From the NCBI RefSeq assembly GCF_021049265.1, contig NZ_CP088018.1:2728001-2792000 (forward strand): a stretch of 64,000 bases of DNA, read 5' to 3'. The notes beneath the pieces were generated by a model. That model made no database searches. It was not told the DNA's origin and was given only the letters and a program-made list of their open reading frames with translations. The position numbers and the translations under genes are program-made. Shown here one piece after another: positions 36,305 to 48,655 of this stretch. The stretch is from Ruania suaedae. GTDB lineage: Bacteria > Actinomycetota > Actinomycetes > Actinomycetales > Beutenbergiaceae. The stretch's first letter is position 1; every line of letters begins with the position of its first letter.

Positions 36305-36601
36305 TCACTTCGAGACGACGGCCAGCACGTCGCGGGCGCTGAGGATCAGGTACTCCTCGCCGGAGTACTTGACCTCGGTGCCGCCGTACTTGCTGTAGAT
36401 GACGACGTCACCTACGGCCACGTCCAGCGGGACGCGGTTGCCGTTGTCGTCGACGCGGCCCGGGCCGATGGCCAGAACCTCGCCCTCCTGGGGCTTCTCC
36501 TTGGCGGAGTCCGGGATGACGAGCCCGGACGCGGTGGTCTGCTCGGCCTCGAGCGTCTTGACGACGATCCGGTCCTCGAGCGGCTTGATGGAGACCGACA
36601 C
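36305..36601 (-). CDS. groES: Co-chaperonin GroES (Cpn10)
   Basis: A 98-residue co-chaperonin. Signatures include [40 protein letters not shown] (mobile loop TTASGLVIP) and [32 protein letters not shown]. The GTG start at 36601 has GGGGAGG. It caps GroEL rings during folding. No groEL follows; a terminator and whiB3 do, so groEL must lie elsewhere. Control by HrcA is indicated by the CIRCE element upstream. Confidence 0.97.
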   Translation of the reverse strand: MSVSIKPLEDRIVVKTLEAEQTTASGLVIPDSAKEKPQEGEVLAIGPGRVDDNGNRVPLDVAVGDVVIYSKYGGTEVKYSGEEYLILSARDVLAVVSK

Positions 36602-36740
36602 TGCGGACCTCCCCTTCGCATGAGTGGTGAACAATGACAAGGGTCTCCCCCGGCCTCGGTGCCGTCCGCCGTCGCGGGGGTCGGGCATGCACCACAGCAC
36701 GTGGGTGACGCCCCTCCACGAGGAAGGGGCCTCAGGGAAC

Positions 36741-36777
36741 AATCTAGGCACCGATTAGCACTCGGTCAAGGCGAGTG

Positions 36778-36781
<4 letters not shown>
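36741..36781 (-). promoter_or_regulatory. groES promoter overlapped by a perfect CIRCE operator
   Basis: TTAGCACTC-N9-GAGTGCTAA (36755-36781) is a perfect CIRCE element, the HrcA repressor site. On the minus strand the -35 hexamer TTGACC (36769-36764) lies inside the CIRCE spacer, with a 17-nt spacer to TAGATT (36746-36741). HrcA binding would directly block polymerase. The far CIRCE arm also contains the stop codon of the neighbouring TetR gene. Confidence 0.93.
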
Positions 36782-40703
<3,922 letters not shown>

Positions 40704-40709
40704 GGAATC

Positions 40710-40754
40710 CCGCGCGATCCCCCGCCGATCATGGATGGGCGGGGGATCGCGCGG
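40710..40754. terminator. Bidirectional terminator between GH2 and CE7 genes
   Basis: Perfect 17-bp stem (arms 40710-40726 and 40738-40754, CCGCGCGATCCCCCGCC) with an 11-nt loop, between convergent genes. Confidence 0.9.
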
Positions 40755-40755
40755 C

Positions 40756-41730
40756 TCAGCCCAGGCGCTCGCGCAGCCAGCGCACCTGCCGGTGCCACTG
40801 GTGGAAGGCCCCGCCCTCGTGGCCGTTGAAGCCGTACACCTCGATCTGCTTGTCCGCGCCGGGGACGGCATTGAACGCTGCGAACACCGTGGACGGCAGG
40901 ACGACCTCGTCCATGAGCGCCACCGAGAACAGCGCCGGCGCCTGGATCCGCCGGGCCAGCACGGCACCGTCGACGTAGGACAGCGTCCGCAGGACTGACT
41001 CGGCCTGGTCGCGGTGGACCGAGAGGTAGCGCGTGATCTCGGTGAACGGCGGGTTCGGGGTGCGGGTGACGGCGCGCGGGAAGTCGCACAGGAACGGCAC
41101 GTCCGGCATCGCGGCCCGCACCTGCGGCGACAGCGCCGCGGCGGCGATGGCGATGCCGCCGCCCTGGCTGCCGCCGGTGACGGCGATCCGTTCGGGGTCG
41201 ACGAACGGGAGCCGGGCGACATGGTCGAGCAGCCGGACGGCGTCGGTGTAGACGCGACGGTAGTAGTAGCTCTCGGGCGAACTGATGCCCTGCGTCATGA
41301 ATCCCGGGGTGGCGGGACCGGAGCCGTGCGGATCGGGGGTGCCGCCGCCGGTGCCCCAGGCGCTCCCCTGCCCGCGGGTGTCCATCAGCACGTGCACGTA
41401 CCCGGCTGCCGCCCAGGCGAGCTTCTCTCCGGCCAGGCCGCGGCCACCGCCGTAGCCGACGAATTCCACGACCACCGGTCGCGGACGATCTCCCCGGGGC
41501 CGGGTGATCCAGCCGCGCACCGGGTCCCCGGCGAAGCCGGGGAAGACCAGGTCCTCGACGACGAGCTCGGTGAGCGGTTCGTCGACCGGCGTCAGGCGTG
41601 CCGGCTCCTCGTGGCGGCGCGCAACCGCCAGGGTGCGGGACCAGAACTCGTCCAGGTCGGCCGGCTCCGGCAGATCGGGCGCGTAGGCGCGGAGGTCGTC
41701 GAGGGGCATATCGGTGTAACTGAGGGCCAT
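40756..41730 (-). CDS. CE7 family acetyl esterase (acetyl xylan esterase / cephalosporin-C deacetylase)
   Basis: A 324-residue alpha/beta hydrolase. Catalytic Ser188 in VTGGSQGGG, Asp274 in ALMDEVVLPST and His304 in NGHEGGAFHQW are clear, as are the CE7 features MDTRGQGSAWGTGGGTPD and ESYYYRRVYTDAVR. It removes acetyl groups from small acetylated sugars in the cytoplasm; CE7 enzymes act on acetyl-xylooligosaccharides and other acetylated sugars. ATG 41730 follows GGAAGG. It is divergent from the sugar ABC operon and shares its AT-rich operator region. Confidence 0.92.
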   Translation of the reverse strand: MALSYTDMPLDDLRAYAPDLPEPADLDEFWSRTLAVARRHEEPARLTPVDEPLTELVVEDLVFPGFAGDPVRGWITRPRGDRPRPVVVEFVGYGGGRGLAGEKLAWAAAGYVHVLMDTRGQGSAWGTGGGTPDPHGSGPATPGFMTQGISSPESYYYRRVYTDAVRLLDHVARLPFVDPERIAVTGGSQGGGIAIAAAALSPQVRAAMPDVPFLCDFPRAVTRTPNPPFTEITRYLSVHRDQAESVLRTLSYVDGAVLARRIQAPALFSVALMDEVVLPSTVFAAFNAVPGADKQIEVYGFNGHEGGAFHQWHRQVRWLRERLG

Positions 41731-41776
41731 GAGGGCATCCTTCCATCAGTCATCGGATGTCTGGTGCGAGGCGCTG

Positions 41777-41807
41777 TTGACTTTTTGTTCCTTATCAACA
41801 CAAAATA
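41777..41807. promoter_or_regulatory. AT-rich candidate operator/promoter of the divergent CE7 and sugar-import genes
   Basis: TTGACT followed by an inverted repeat TTTTGT-N11-ACAAAA (41783-41788, 41800-41805), with TTGA/TCAA symmetry as well, in a patch about 70 percent A+T. TTGACT-N18-CAAAAT is a plausible promoter toward the binding-protein gene. AT-rich palindromes of this type are common for ROK/NagC-like repressors, and the ROK gene ends this operon. The link is inferred. Confidence 0.6.
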
Positions 41808-41909
41808 GTCGCGCCGATCGAGCACGCACGCCGTGCACGTCGGCGATCCGGTGGGGTGAACAGACGACCCCGCCTGGCACCGACAACGCTGTCCGGAAAG
41901 GGAACCCAC

Positions 41910-43223
41910 ATGAGTGCACGTCACCGTCGATCACGGCGAGGAATGCGAACAGCCGCAACGATGCTGGCCGGCGCTGTCGCCGTCACCGGGATCGCGGCCT
42001 GCTCGCCCGAGGAGGGGGCGAGCACGAGCGGTGAGCCGGTCGAGGTCGAGTTCTGGGGCTGGGTCCCTGGACTCGAGGAGCTCGTCGCAGAATGGAACGG
42101 GGACAACCCGGACATCCAGGTCACCTTCCATCGGATGACTGGCGATGACGGTCAGAAGGTCGAAGCCGCCGTGGACGCCGGGGCCGGACCGGACCTGGTG
42201 CAGTTGAGCACCCACAACCTGCCGGACTACGTCATCGCAGAACGCGTGCAGGACATCACCGACTACGTGGCCGAGGACGAGAGCAACTACACACCGGCGT
42301 CGTGGGCGTCGGTCAGCTTCGACGGGCGCGTCTTCGGGGTGCCTCAGGGCATCGGGCCCGCGGCCACGATGTACCGGCACGACATCTTCGCCGAGCACGG
42401 CATCGAGTTCCCCGGCACCTGGGAGGAGTACCTCGATGCAGCACGCGCGCTGCGGGAAGCCGACGATGACCTCTACCTCGCCAATCTCTCGCCCTCGGAG
42501 ATGGGCCAGTGGGTCCAGGAGATCCAGCAGGCCGAGAGCAGCTGGTACGGCATCACCGACGACGCCTGGACGGTCGGCGTGGATGACGAGGGCAGCCGGC
42601 TCGTGGCGGAGCGGTGGCAGACGCTGATCGACGAGGACCTGGTGACCACCGAGCCGATGTGGACCCCGGAGTACTGGTCGCTGGTCAACGACGGCACCAT
42701 CGCCTCCATCACCTATGCCGCCTGGTTCCCCAGCATCCTCGCGGAGAACGCCTCCGGCCTGGCCGGGCAGTGGTCGGTCGCGCCCATGCCCACCAACACC
42801 GGCTCGAACAACGGCGGTGACTCCGGAGGTGCAGCGGTGGTCGTCCTCGCGAACGCCGAAGCACCCGAGGCTGCGGCCGAGTTCGCCAGCTGGCTGAACG
42901 GCTCCGACGACACGCAGGAGGCACTCATCACCGAGGGCGGCCTGTTCCCCTCCACCGAGAACGGGCTGTCCTCGCCCGCACTGCTCCAGGAGAACGAGTT
43001 CTACGACGACCAGGTGATCAACGAGGTCTTCATCGAGGCCGCCGAGAACACCCCGGCGACGTGGGTGGAGGGACCGAACTTCGGGTTCATCCAGACCACG
43101 ATCCTGGACGAGTTCGCGGAGGTGGTCAACGGTGAGCAGACCTTCATCGAGGCCCTGGAGATCACCCAGGAGGCCGCTGTCGCCGACCTCGAGAACCGCG
43201 GCCTCGAGGTCACCTCGCCATGA
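41910..43223 (+). CDS. Sugar ABC transporter substrate-binding lipoprotein
   Basis: A 437-residue extracytoplasmic binding protein. The signal peptide starts SARHRRSRRGMRTAATMLAGAV and ends at lipobox VTGIAAC with Cys31. The mature protein shows the family-1 solute-binding signatures VEFWGWVPGLEELVAEWN, FGVPQGIGPAATMYRHDIFAEHGIEFPGTWEEYLDAARAL and GLFPSTENGLSS. It delivers an oligosaccharide to the following two permeases. No ATPase gene is present; a shared MsiK-type ATPase elsewhere is the usual actinobacterial solution. Stop overlaps the next start (ATGA). Confidence 0.94.
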   Translation: MSARHRRSRRGMRTAATMLAGAVAVTGIAACSPEEGASTSGEPVEVEFWGWVPGLEELVAEWNGDNPDIQVTFHRMTGDDGQKVEAAVDAGAGPDLVQLSTHNLPDYVIAERVQDITDYVAEDESNYTPASWASVSFDGRVFGVPQGIGPAATMYRHDIFAEHGIEFPGTWEEYLDAARALREADDDLYLANLSPSEMGQWVQEIQQAESSWYGITDDAWTVGVDDEGSRLVAERWQTLIDEDLVTTEPMWTPEYWSLVNDGTIASITYAAWFPSILAENASGLAGQWSVAPMPTNTGSNNGGDSGGAAVVVLANAEAPEAAAEFASWLNGSDDTQEALITEGGLFPSTENGLSSPALLQENEFYDDQVINEVFIEAAENTPATWVEGPNFGFIQTTILDEFAEVVNGEQTFIEALEITQEAAVADLENRGLEVTSP

Positions 43224-44158
43224 GCACGGCCACCGTCGGAGGTTCACGGCGCCGTCGTCACGGCGCCGTGAGCCCCTGGGCCCCGTACCTCTTCGTCGCC
43301 CCGTTCGTGCTGCTGTTCGTGCTCTTCCTGGTCGCGCCGATCGCGGTGGCGGTCGTGAACAGCCTGTTCTCACGCCAATCCAGCGGGCTCGGCTTCAGCG
43401 GTTCGAGCATCGAGTTCGTGGGCCTGACGAACTTCGCGCGGGCCTTCGCGGACCGCGACTTCATCGAAGGCTTCCCCCGCGTGCTGCTCTACGGCGCGGT
43501 CCAGGTCCCGGTGATGATGGCCGTCGCCGCCACCATCGCGCTGCTCTTCGACACGGCGTTGGTGAAGGCACGGCGATTCTTCCAGTTCGCCGTCTTCCTG
43601 CCCTACGCCGTTCCGAGCGTCATCGCGGCCCTGCTGTGGGGCTTCCTCTATCAGCCCTCGGTCAGCCCGATCCTGCAGTTCTTCGAGTCGATCGGCATCA
43701 CACTCAGCCCGCTCGCCTCCACCGTGGTGCTGTGGTCGATCGCCAATGTGGCGCTGTGGTCGCTGATCGGGATCAACATGATCATCCTGTTCTCGGCGCT
43801 CCAGTCGGTGCCGCGGGAGATGTACGAGGCCGCCCGTATCGATGGCGCCGGAGAGGTGCGCACCGCGTTGCAGATCAAGCTCCCGATGATCGCCCCTGCG
43901 CTGCTGCTGACCACGCTCTCCTCGATCATCGGGACCCTCCAGCTGTTCAACGAGCCACAGGTGCTGCAGACGATCACCTCGAACATCCCCAGCGACTACA
44001 CCCCCAACATGGCGATCTACGCCACCTCCACCTTGGGCAAGGACCCCCACCTGGCCTCAGCGATGGCAGTCATCCTCGGCCTGGCCACGCTCGTGGTCTC
44101 ACTGCTGGTGCTCGCCGCGAACAAGCGCACGACGAATCGAGCCAACCATGGTCTCTAG
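43220..44158 (+). CDS. Sugar ABC transporter permease, MalF/LacF type
   Basis: A 312-residue permease with six membrane helices (YLFVAPFVLLFVLFLVAPIAV first) and the EAA loop EAARIDGAGEVRTALQIKLPMIAPALLL that contacts the ATPase. It pairs with the second permease and the lipoprotein. The 3' end overlaps the next gene by 11 nt. Confidence 0.95.
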   Translation: MSTATVGGSRRRRHGAVSPWAPYLFVAPFVLLFVLFLVAPIAVAVVNSLFSRQSSGLGFSGSSIEFVGLTNFARAFADRDFIEGFPRVLLYGAVQVPVMMAVAATIALLFDTALVKARRFFQFAVFLPYAVPSVIAALLWGFLYQPSVSPILQFFESIGITLSPLASTVVLWSIANVALWSLIGINMIILFSALQSVPREMYEAARIDGAGEVRTALQIKLPMIAPALLLTTLSSIIGTLQLFNEPQVLQTITSNIPSDYTPNMAIYATSTLGKDPHLASAMAVILGLATLVVSLLVLAANKRTTNRANHGL

Positions 44159-45080
44159 CCCCGTGTCCCTGCGCGAGCCCGCGCCCTCAGCCCCGGTCGC
44201 CCCCAGACCCCGGCGGCGCACTGCCTTCGTCCACGGCGACCGCGTCTCACGAGGGTGGATGATCGTGGCCACGGTGATCATGGCGATCGCTGCGATCTAC
44301 TTCCTGGCGCCGGTCGCGTGGCTGGTGATCGCATCGACGAAGTCCACCGGGGATCTCTTCTCCACCCCGGGCTTCGCGTTCGCGGAGTTCAACCTGTTCG
44401 AGAACCTCTACGACCTCAGCACCTATCAGGGCGGGATCTTCTGGCGGTGGGGCCTCAACTCGATCATCTACTCGGTGATCGGCTCAGCCCTGACCACGAT
44501 GGTCTGCGCGATCACCGGCTACGCGCTGGCCGTCTACCGCTTCCGCGGCAGGTCCGCGCTCATCTCGGTGGTGCTGGCCAGCCTGCTGGTCCCCGGCACC
44601 GTCATCGCCCAGCCGACCTACGTCCTGCTCGTCACGCTCGGACTCGACAACACCTACGCCGGGCTGCTGCTGCCGGCGCTCGTCTATCCCTTCGGCGTGC
44701 TGCTGTGCTTCATCTTCGCGCAGTCCTCGGTACCGATGGAACTGGTCGAGGCGGCCCGCCTGGACGGTGCCGGTGAGTTGCGCATCTTCGTGGCGATCGG
44801 CCTCCGCCTGCTCGCCTCCGGCCTCGTCACGGTCCTGCTGTTCGCCTTCCTCGGTAGCTGGAACAGCTACATCCTGCCGCTGCTCGTCCTCACCGACTCC
44901 GAACTGATGCCGCTCACGGTGGGGCTGACCGGATGGAACCAGGCCTCGATCACGATCCCCGGGCTGCAGATCCTCACCGTCGTCGGGTCACTCGTCTCGA
45001 TCATCCCGATCGCGATCGTCTTCCTCTCGCTGCAGCGGTTCTGGAAGGCGGGACTCACCGCCGGGAGCGTGCGAGGCTGA
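44148..45080 (+). CDS. Sugar ABC transporter permease, MalG/LacG type
   Basis: A 310-residue permease with six membrane helices (IVATVIMAIAAIYFLAPVAWLVIAS; LNSIIYSVIGSALTTMVCAITGYALAVYRF), the EAA loop EAARLDGAGELRIFVAIGLRLLASG and the QRFWKAGLTAGSVRG C-terminus characteristic of the MalG group. It is followed 5 nt later by the GH95 gene in the same operon. Confidence 0.95.
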   Translation: MVSSPVSLREPAPSAPVAPRPRRRTAFVHGDRVSRGWMIVATVIMAIAAIYFLAPVAWLVIASTKSTGDLFSTPGFAFAEFNLFENLYDLSTYQGGIFWRWGLNSIIYSVIGSALTTMVCAITGYALAVYRFRGRSALISVVLASLLVPGTVIAQPTYVLLVTLGLDNTYAGLLLPALVYPFGVLLCFIFAQSSVPMELVEAARLDGAGELRIFVAIGLRLLASGLVTVLLFAFLGSWNSYILPLLVLTDSELMPLTVGLTGWNQASITIPGLQILTVVGSLVSIIPIAIVFLSLQRFWKAGLTAGSVRG

Positions 45081-45085
45081 CGACC

Positions 45086-47431
45086 ATGACTGCACGGTTG
45101 CGCTATCGCTCCCCGGCTACGCGGTGGCTGGAATGCCTCCCGCTCGGCAACGGCACCCTGGGCGCCATGCTCGACGGGGGCACCGCCTCCACCCGGATCC
45201 GGCTGAACGACGAGACCGCCTGGTCCGGATCCCCGGCGAGCGAAGCCTCCGGCGGCCTGCTGGACGCCGAGAGCGCCGCCGCCTGCCTGCGGGCGGCGAG
45301 GAGCGCCGTCGAGGAAGCAGACCCCATCGGGGCCGCCCGCGCACTCCTGCCCACCCAGGCGCGGTACTCCCAGACCTTCCTCCCCTTGGCGACGGCGGAG
45401 CTCATCCGCGAGATCCCCACCGCCGGCTACCAGCGCGAGCTCGACCTGCGCACCGCCCGGCATCGCACGAGCGGAACCGTGGCGGAAACCGGAGCGGAGA
45501 GGTCGGTGGAGGGTGGGGCCGTGGTGGAGACCACCTTCGTCTCAGCACCCCATGGGGTCCTCGTGCACCGGATCCAGGGAACGGCCCTGACCGGGCTGGA
45601 GCTGCAGACGCCGCACCAGGTGCTGGAGCATTCCTGCGACGCCGACGGCGGCGAGCTGTTGCTCCGGCTCCCCCGGGACGTGTCCCCGACGCACGAGCCG
45701 GATGCCGTCCCGGTCACCTGGGCCGACGGCCCGGGCGACTCGCTCGAGGGCGCCGTCGTGGTGGGGGTGCGACGAGAGGGTGCGACCACCCTGCTGGTGA
45801 TGGCGACCGAGACGACGTACGCGGGTCTGGGCCGCCCCCCGCACGGCTCGGCGCGCGACGCCGTGGAGGTGGCCAGGCGCCGTGTGCAGGCAGCGCTCGG
45901 GCTCGGCTGGGACGCCCTCGCCCGGGCGCACGCCGAGGACTACGAACCGCGGTTCGCGCGCGCCCGGATCACACTCGGCACACCGCACCAGCACGCCGAG
46001 GTGGCACACCTGAGCCCACCTGAGCGGGTGCACCGGGCGGAGCAGACGCCCTCCGCCGTGGCCGCCGACCCCGGGCTGCTCACGTTGATGTTCGACCTGG
46101 GCCGCTATCTGCTGCTCTCCTCCTCCCGGCCCGGGTCGCTGCCGCCGACGCTGCAAGGAATCTGGAACGAGCAGATGCAGCCACCGTGGAGCTCGAACTA
46201 CACCCTCAACATCAACGCCGAGATGAACATGTGGGCGGCCCACACCACTCGACTTGAGGAGTGCGCCGAGCCACTGCTCGACTTCGTCGAGGCACTGGCC
46301 GAGGCCGGACAGGACACCGCCGCGCGGCTCTACGCCGCACGCGGCTGGGTCGCGCACCACAACAGTGACGCGTGGCTGTTCACCTCCCCGGTCGGAGGCG
46401 GGCACGGCGACGTACGCTGGTCCGCCTGGCCGATGGCTGCCCCCTGGCTGGTACGGCACGTCCTCGATGCCGTCGAGTTCGGCGGTATCGACGAGGCCAC
46501 TGTGCACCGGATGTGGCCTGCCGTGCGCGGCGCGGCAGCCTTCCTCCTCGACCACGTCCGTCACCGTGAGAACGGGGAGTGGACCAGCGCACCGGCCTCC
46601 TCACCCGAGAACGCCTACCGGACACCCTCAGGCGAGGAGGCCGCCCTCGACACCACCACGGCCATGGATCTGAGCCTGACACATGCGGCGTACACGACCG
46701 CCGTCGAGGTCGCGCGTCACCTGGGCATCGAGGATGAGGTGGTGCACGAGTGCCGTGAGCGGCTGCCGCTGTTGCCCTCCGAACCGGCGGTGGGCGCGGA
46801 CGGCACCCTCGTCGAGTGGGCCCGCGAGCGCACCTCGACCGATCCACATCATCGGCACGTGAGCCACCTGTTCGGCCTGTACCCCGGTCACGGCCGGTTC
46901 TCGGCGCAGGCGAAAGAAGCCGCGGCCCGCACGCTGGCAGCCCGGGGTGATGAATCGTCGGGCTGGTCGTTGGTGTGGAAGGGGCTGCTCTGGGCCCGGC
47001 TGGGTCGAGGGGACCGGGTGGAGGCGCATCTGAACCTGCTGCTACGCGATGCCGAATCGCTCTCCGGCGCCTTCGCCGGCGGCGTCTACCCGAACCTCTT
47101 CGCAGCCCACCCGCCATTCCAGATCGACGCGAACCTCGGGTTCCCCGCGCTTCTCGCCGAGGCCGTGCTGCACAGTCACGACGGCATCCACCTGCTGCCG
47201 GCGCTGCCACCGGCGCTGCCCACGGGGCGAGCGGAGGGGCTGCTGGCCCGGCCCGGGATCGTGGTGGACCTGGCGTGGGCGGGGGGCCTGCTCACGACGG
47301 CGCACCTACGTTCGCGCTCCGGTCCCGCTCCGGTGCGGGTGCACTGGGCAGGTCGGGCACTGGATCGGGTGGTGACGCCGGAAGGCATCGAGCTGCAGGC
47401 ATCCGACTTCGGCGATGACGGGCGACCGTAG
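45086..47431 (+). CDS. GH95 family alpha-L-fucosidase (or alpha-L-galactosidase)
   Basis: A 781-residue glycosidase. GH95 landmarks are the N-terminal beta-sandwich (ATRWLECLPLGNGTLGAMLDGG, LNDETAWSGSP), the (alpha/alpha)6 core with PPTLQGIWNEQMQPPWSSNYTLNINAEMNMW, VAHHNSDAWLFTSPVGGG, RHVSHLFGLYPG, and the NLFAAHPPFQIDANLGFPAL region. It keeps the Asn, Asp and Glu residues used in the inverting mechanism with an Asn-assisted base. No signal peptide, so it works on imported oligosaccharides. GH95 typically removes alpha-1,2-linked fucose from galactose, as in xyloglucan or fucosylated glycans. Confidence 0.93.
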   Translation: MTARLRYRSPATRWLECLPLGNGTLGAMLDGGTASTRIRLNDETAWSGSPASEASGGLLDAESAAACLRAARSAVEEADPIGAARALLPTQARYSQTFLPLATAELIREIPTAGYQRELDLRTARHRTSGTVAETGAERSVEGGAVVETTFVSAPHGVLVHRIQGTALTGLELQTPHQVLEHSCDADGGELLLRLPRDVSPTHEPDAVPVTWADGPGDSLEGAVVVGVRREGATTLLVMATETTYAGLGRPPHGSARDAVEVARRRVQAALGLGWDALARAHAEDYEPRFARARITLGTPHQHAEVAHLSPPERVHRAEQTPSAVAADPGLLTLMFDLGRYLLLSSSRPGSLPPTLQGIWNEQMQPPWSSNYTLNINAEMNMWAAHTTRLEECAEPLLDFVEALAEAGQDTAARLYAARGWVAHHNSDAWLFTSPVGGGHGDVRWSAWPMAAPWLVRHVLDAVEFGGIDEATVHRMWPAVRGAAAFLLDHVRHRENGEWTSAPASSPENAYRTPSGEEAALDTTTAMDLSLTHAAYTTAVEVARHLGIEDEVVHECRERLPLLPSEPAVGADGTLVEWARERTSTDPHHRHVSHLFGLYPGHGRFSAQAKEAAARTLAARGDESSGWSLVWKGLLWARLGRGDRVEAHLNLLLRDAESLSGAFAGGVYPNLFAAHPPFQIDANLGFPALLAEAVLHSHDGIHLLPALPPALPTGRAEGLLARPGIVVDLAWAGGLLTTAHLRSRSGPAPVRVHWAGRALDRVVTPEGIELQASDFGDDGRP

Positions 47432-47434
47432 GCT

Positions 47435-48637
47435 GTGGCCGTGGAGACCTCGACACCGCGAGGGTCGAGCTGGCCGGCGGTCCCGGACACCGAACGCCGG
47501 GTGCTGCTCGAGCTGCTCGTCCACGGCGCCCTGCCCCGCGTGCGGATCGCCGAGCGTCTGGGCATGTCCCGCACGAGTCTGTCCCGGATCACCCGCACCC
47601 TCCTCGATGCCCAGCTCATCGCGGAAGGGTCCTCGGTGCCACTGGGTGGTCGCGGGCGGCCGGCCGAATCGCTCCACCTGCGCCACGACGCCGCCCACTT
47701 CGCCGGGATCAAGCTGACAGCCGAGACGATGTACCTGGTGCTCACGGACCTGCGCGCGCAGCCCGTGGCCGAAGTGGAGCGAGCGTTGCACTCGCGTGCC
47801 GTTCCGGACGTCGTCGCCCTGATCGCCGACTCGATCACGGAGGCCGCGGCGCGTGGGACCGGACGTGCCCGCAGCACCGGCAGTTCCGGCAGTTCCGGTG
47901 TCGTTGATGTCGTCGGCGTCGGTATCGCGGTGGCCGGAGACATCCGACCCTCCGCCGAAGGCCTTCTGCTGCGCCACTCGAACTTCCTCGGATGGGACGC
48001 CGTCCCGCTGGGGCAGCTGGTCAGCGCGGCGACGGGCCTGCCGGCGACGGTGGTCAACGATGTGCACGCCCTGGCCGGGGCGCACCACTGGTTCGGCAGT
48101 GACGCCAGCCACCGGTCGCTGGTGGTGTTCGGCGTCGGCGCCGGCATCGGTTCGGGTGTGGTGATCGACGGTGTCCTGCACCCGGGCGCGCACGGTCGCG
48201 CCGGCCGGGTCGGACACACCCGGATCGGCGGCAAGGGCCGGCGATGTGAGAACGGCCATCTCGACTGCGTGCACAGCTTCGTGACGATCCCGGCCACCGA
48301 GCACAACGCCGGCGTGGCACCGGGCGAGCACGCCCTCGCGCTCGCCCGGGCGAGGCGCGGTGAGGAACGCGCACTGCGCGCCTTTCAGGCCGCCGCCCGT
48401 GCGCTCGGGGCGGTCGTGGCCGACGCCGTCAACGCCTTCGACCCCGAGGCGGTGGCGATCATGGGCGAGGGTGTGGACATGCTGGATGTCGCACCGGAAC
48501 ACGCACATGCTGCGATGTCGGAGTTCCTCGAGCAGGGCGATCCCGACGATGTACCGGTGCAGCGCCCGCCGTTCACGTTCGGCCTGTACGCGCGCGGTGC
48601 GGCAGTGGCAGCGATGCGCGAGCTGCTCAGCAGTTGA
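47435..48637 (+). CDS. ROK-family transcriptional regulator
   Basis: A 400-residue repressor. The N-terminal HTH is ERRVLLELLVHGALPRVRIAERLGMSRTSLSRITRTLLDAQLIAEG, and the ROK sugar-kinase-like domain spans about residues 85-390 (GVGIAVAGDIRP, ATVVNDVHALA, VFGVGAGIGSGVVIDG). The zinc-binding motif, normally CxCGxxGC, reads CENGHLDC, so the second ligand is replaced by Asn. GTG 47435 starts 4 nt after the GH95 stop. It likely represses the sugar operon until a mono- or disaccharide inducer binds. Confidence 0.92.
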   Translation: MAVETSTPRGSSWPAVPDTERRVLLELLVHGALPRVRIAERLGMSRTSLSRITRTLLDAQLIAEGSSVPLGGRGRPAESLHLRHDAAHFAGIKLTAETMYLVLTDLRAQPVAEVERALHSRAVPDVVALIADSITEAAARGTGRARSTGSSGSSGVVDVVGVGIAVAGDIRPSAEGLLLRHSNFLGWDAVPLGQLVSAATGLPATVVNDVHALAGAHHWFGSDASHRSLVVFGVGAGIGSGVVIDGVLHPGAHGRAGRVGHTRIGGKGRRCENGHLDCVHSFVTIPATEHNAGVAPGEHALALARARRGEERALRAFQAAARALGAVVADAVNAFDPEAVAIMGEGVDMLDVAPEHAHAAMSEFLEQGDPDDVPVQRPPFTFGLYARGAAVAAMRELLSS

Positions 48638-48647
48638 GCAGCTCGCG
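48615..48647. terminator. Terminator after the ROK gene
   Basis: Perfect 14-bp stem GCGCGAGCTGCTCA / TGAGCAGCTCGCGC with loop GCAGT; it overlaps the ROK stop codon and lies just before the end of the convergent PrsW gene. Confidence 0.85.
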
Positions 48648-48655
48648 CGTGCCGC

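Noticed and set aside
41731-48637. Recent horizontal transfer of the glycan locus
   Set aside because: GC content and codon use look like the neighbours, and no mobility gene, tRNA junction or direct repeats flank it.
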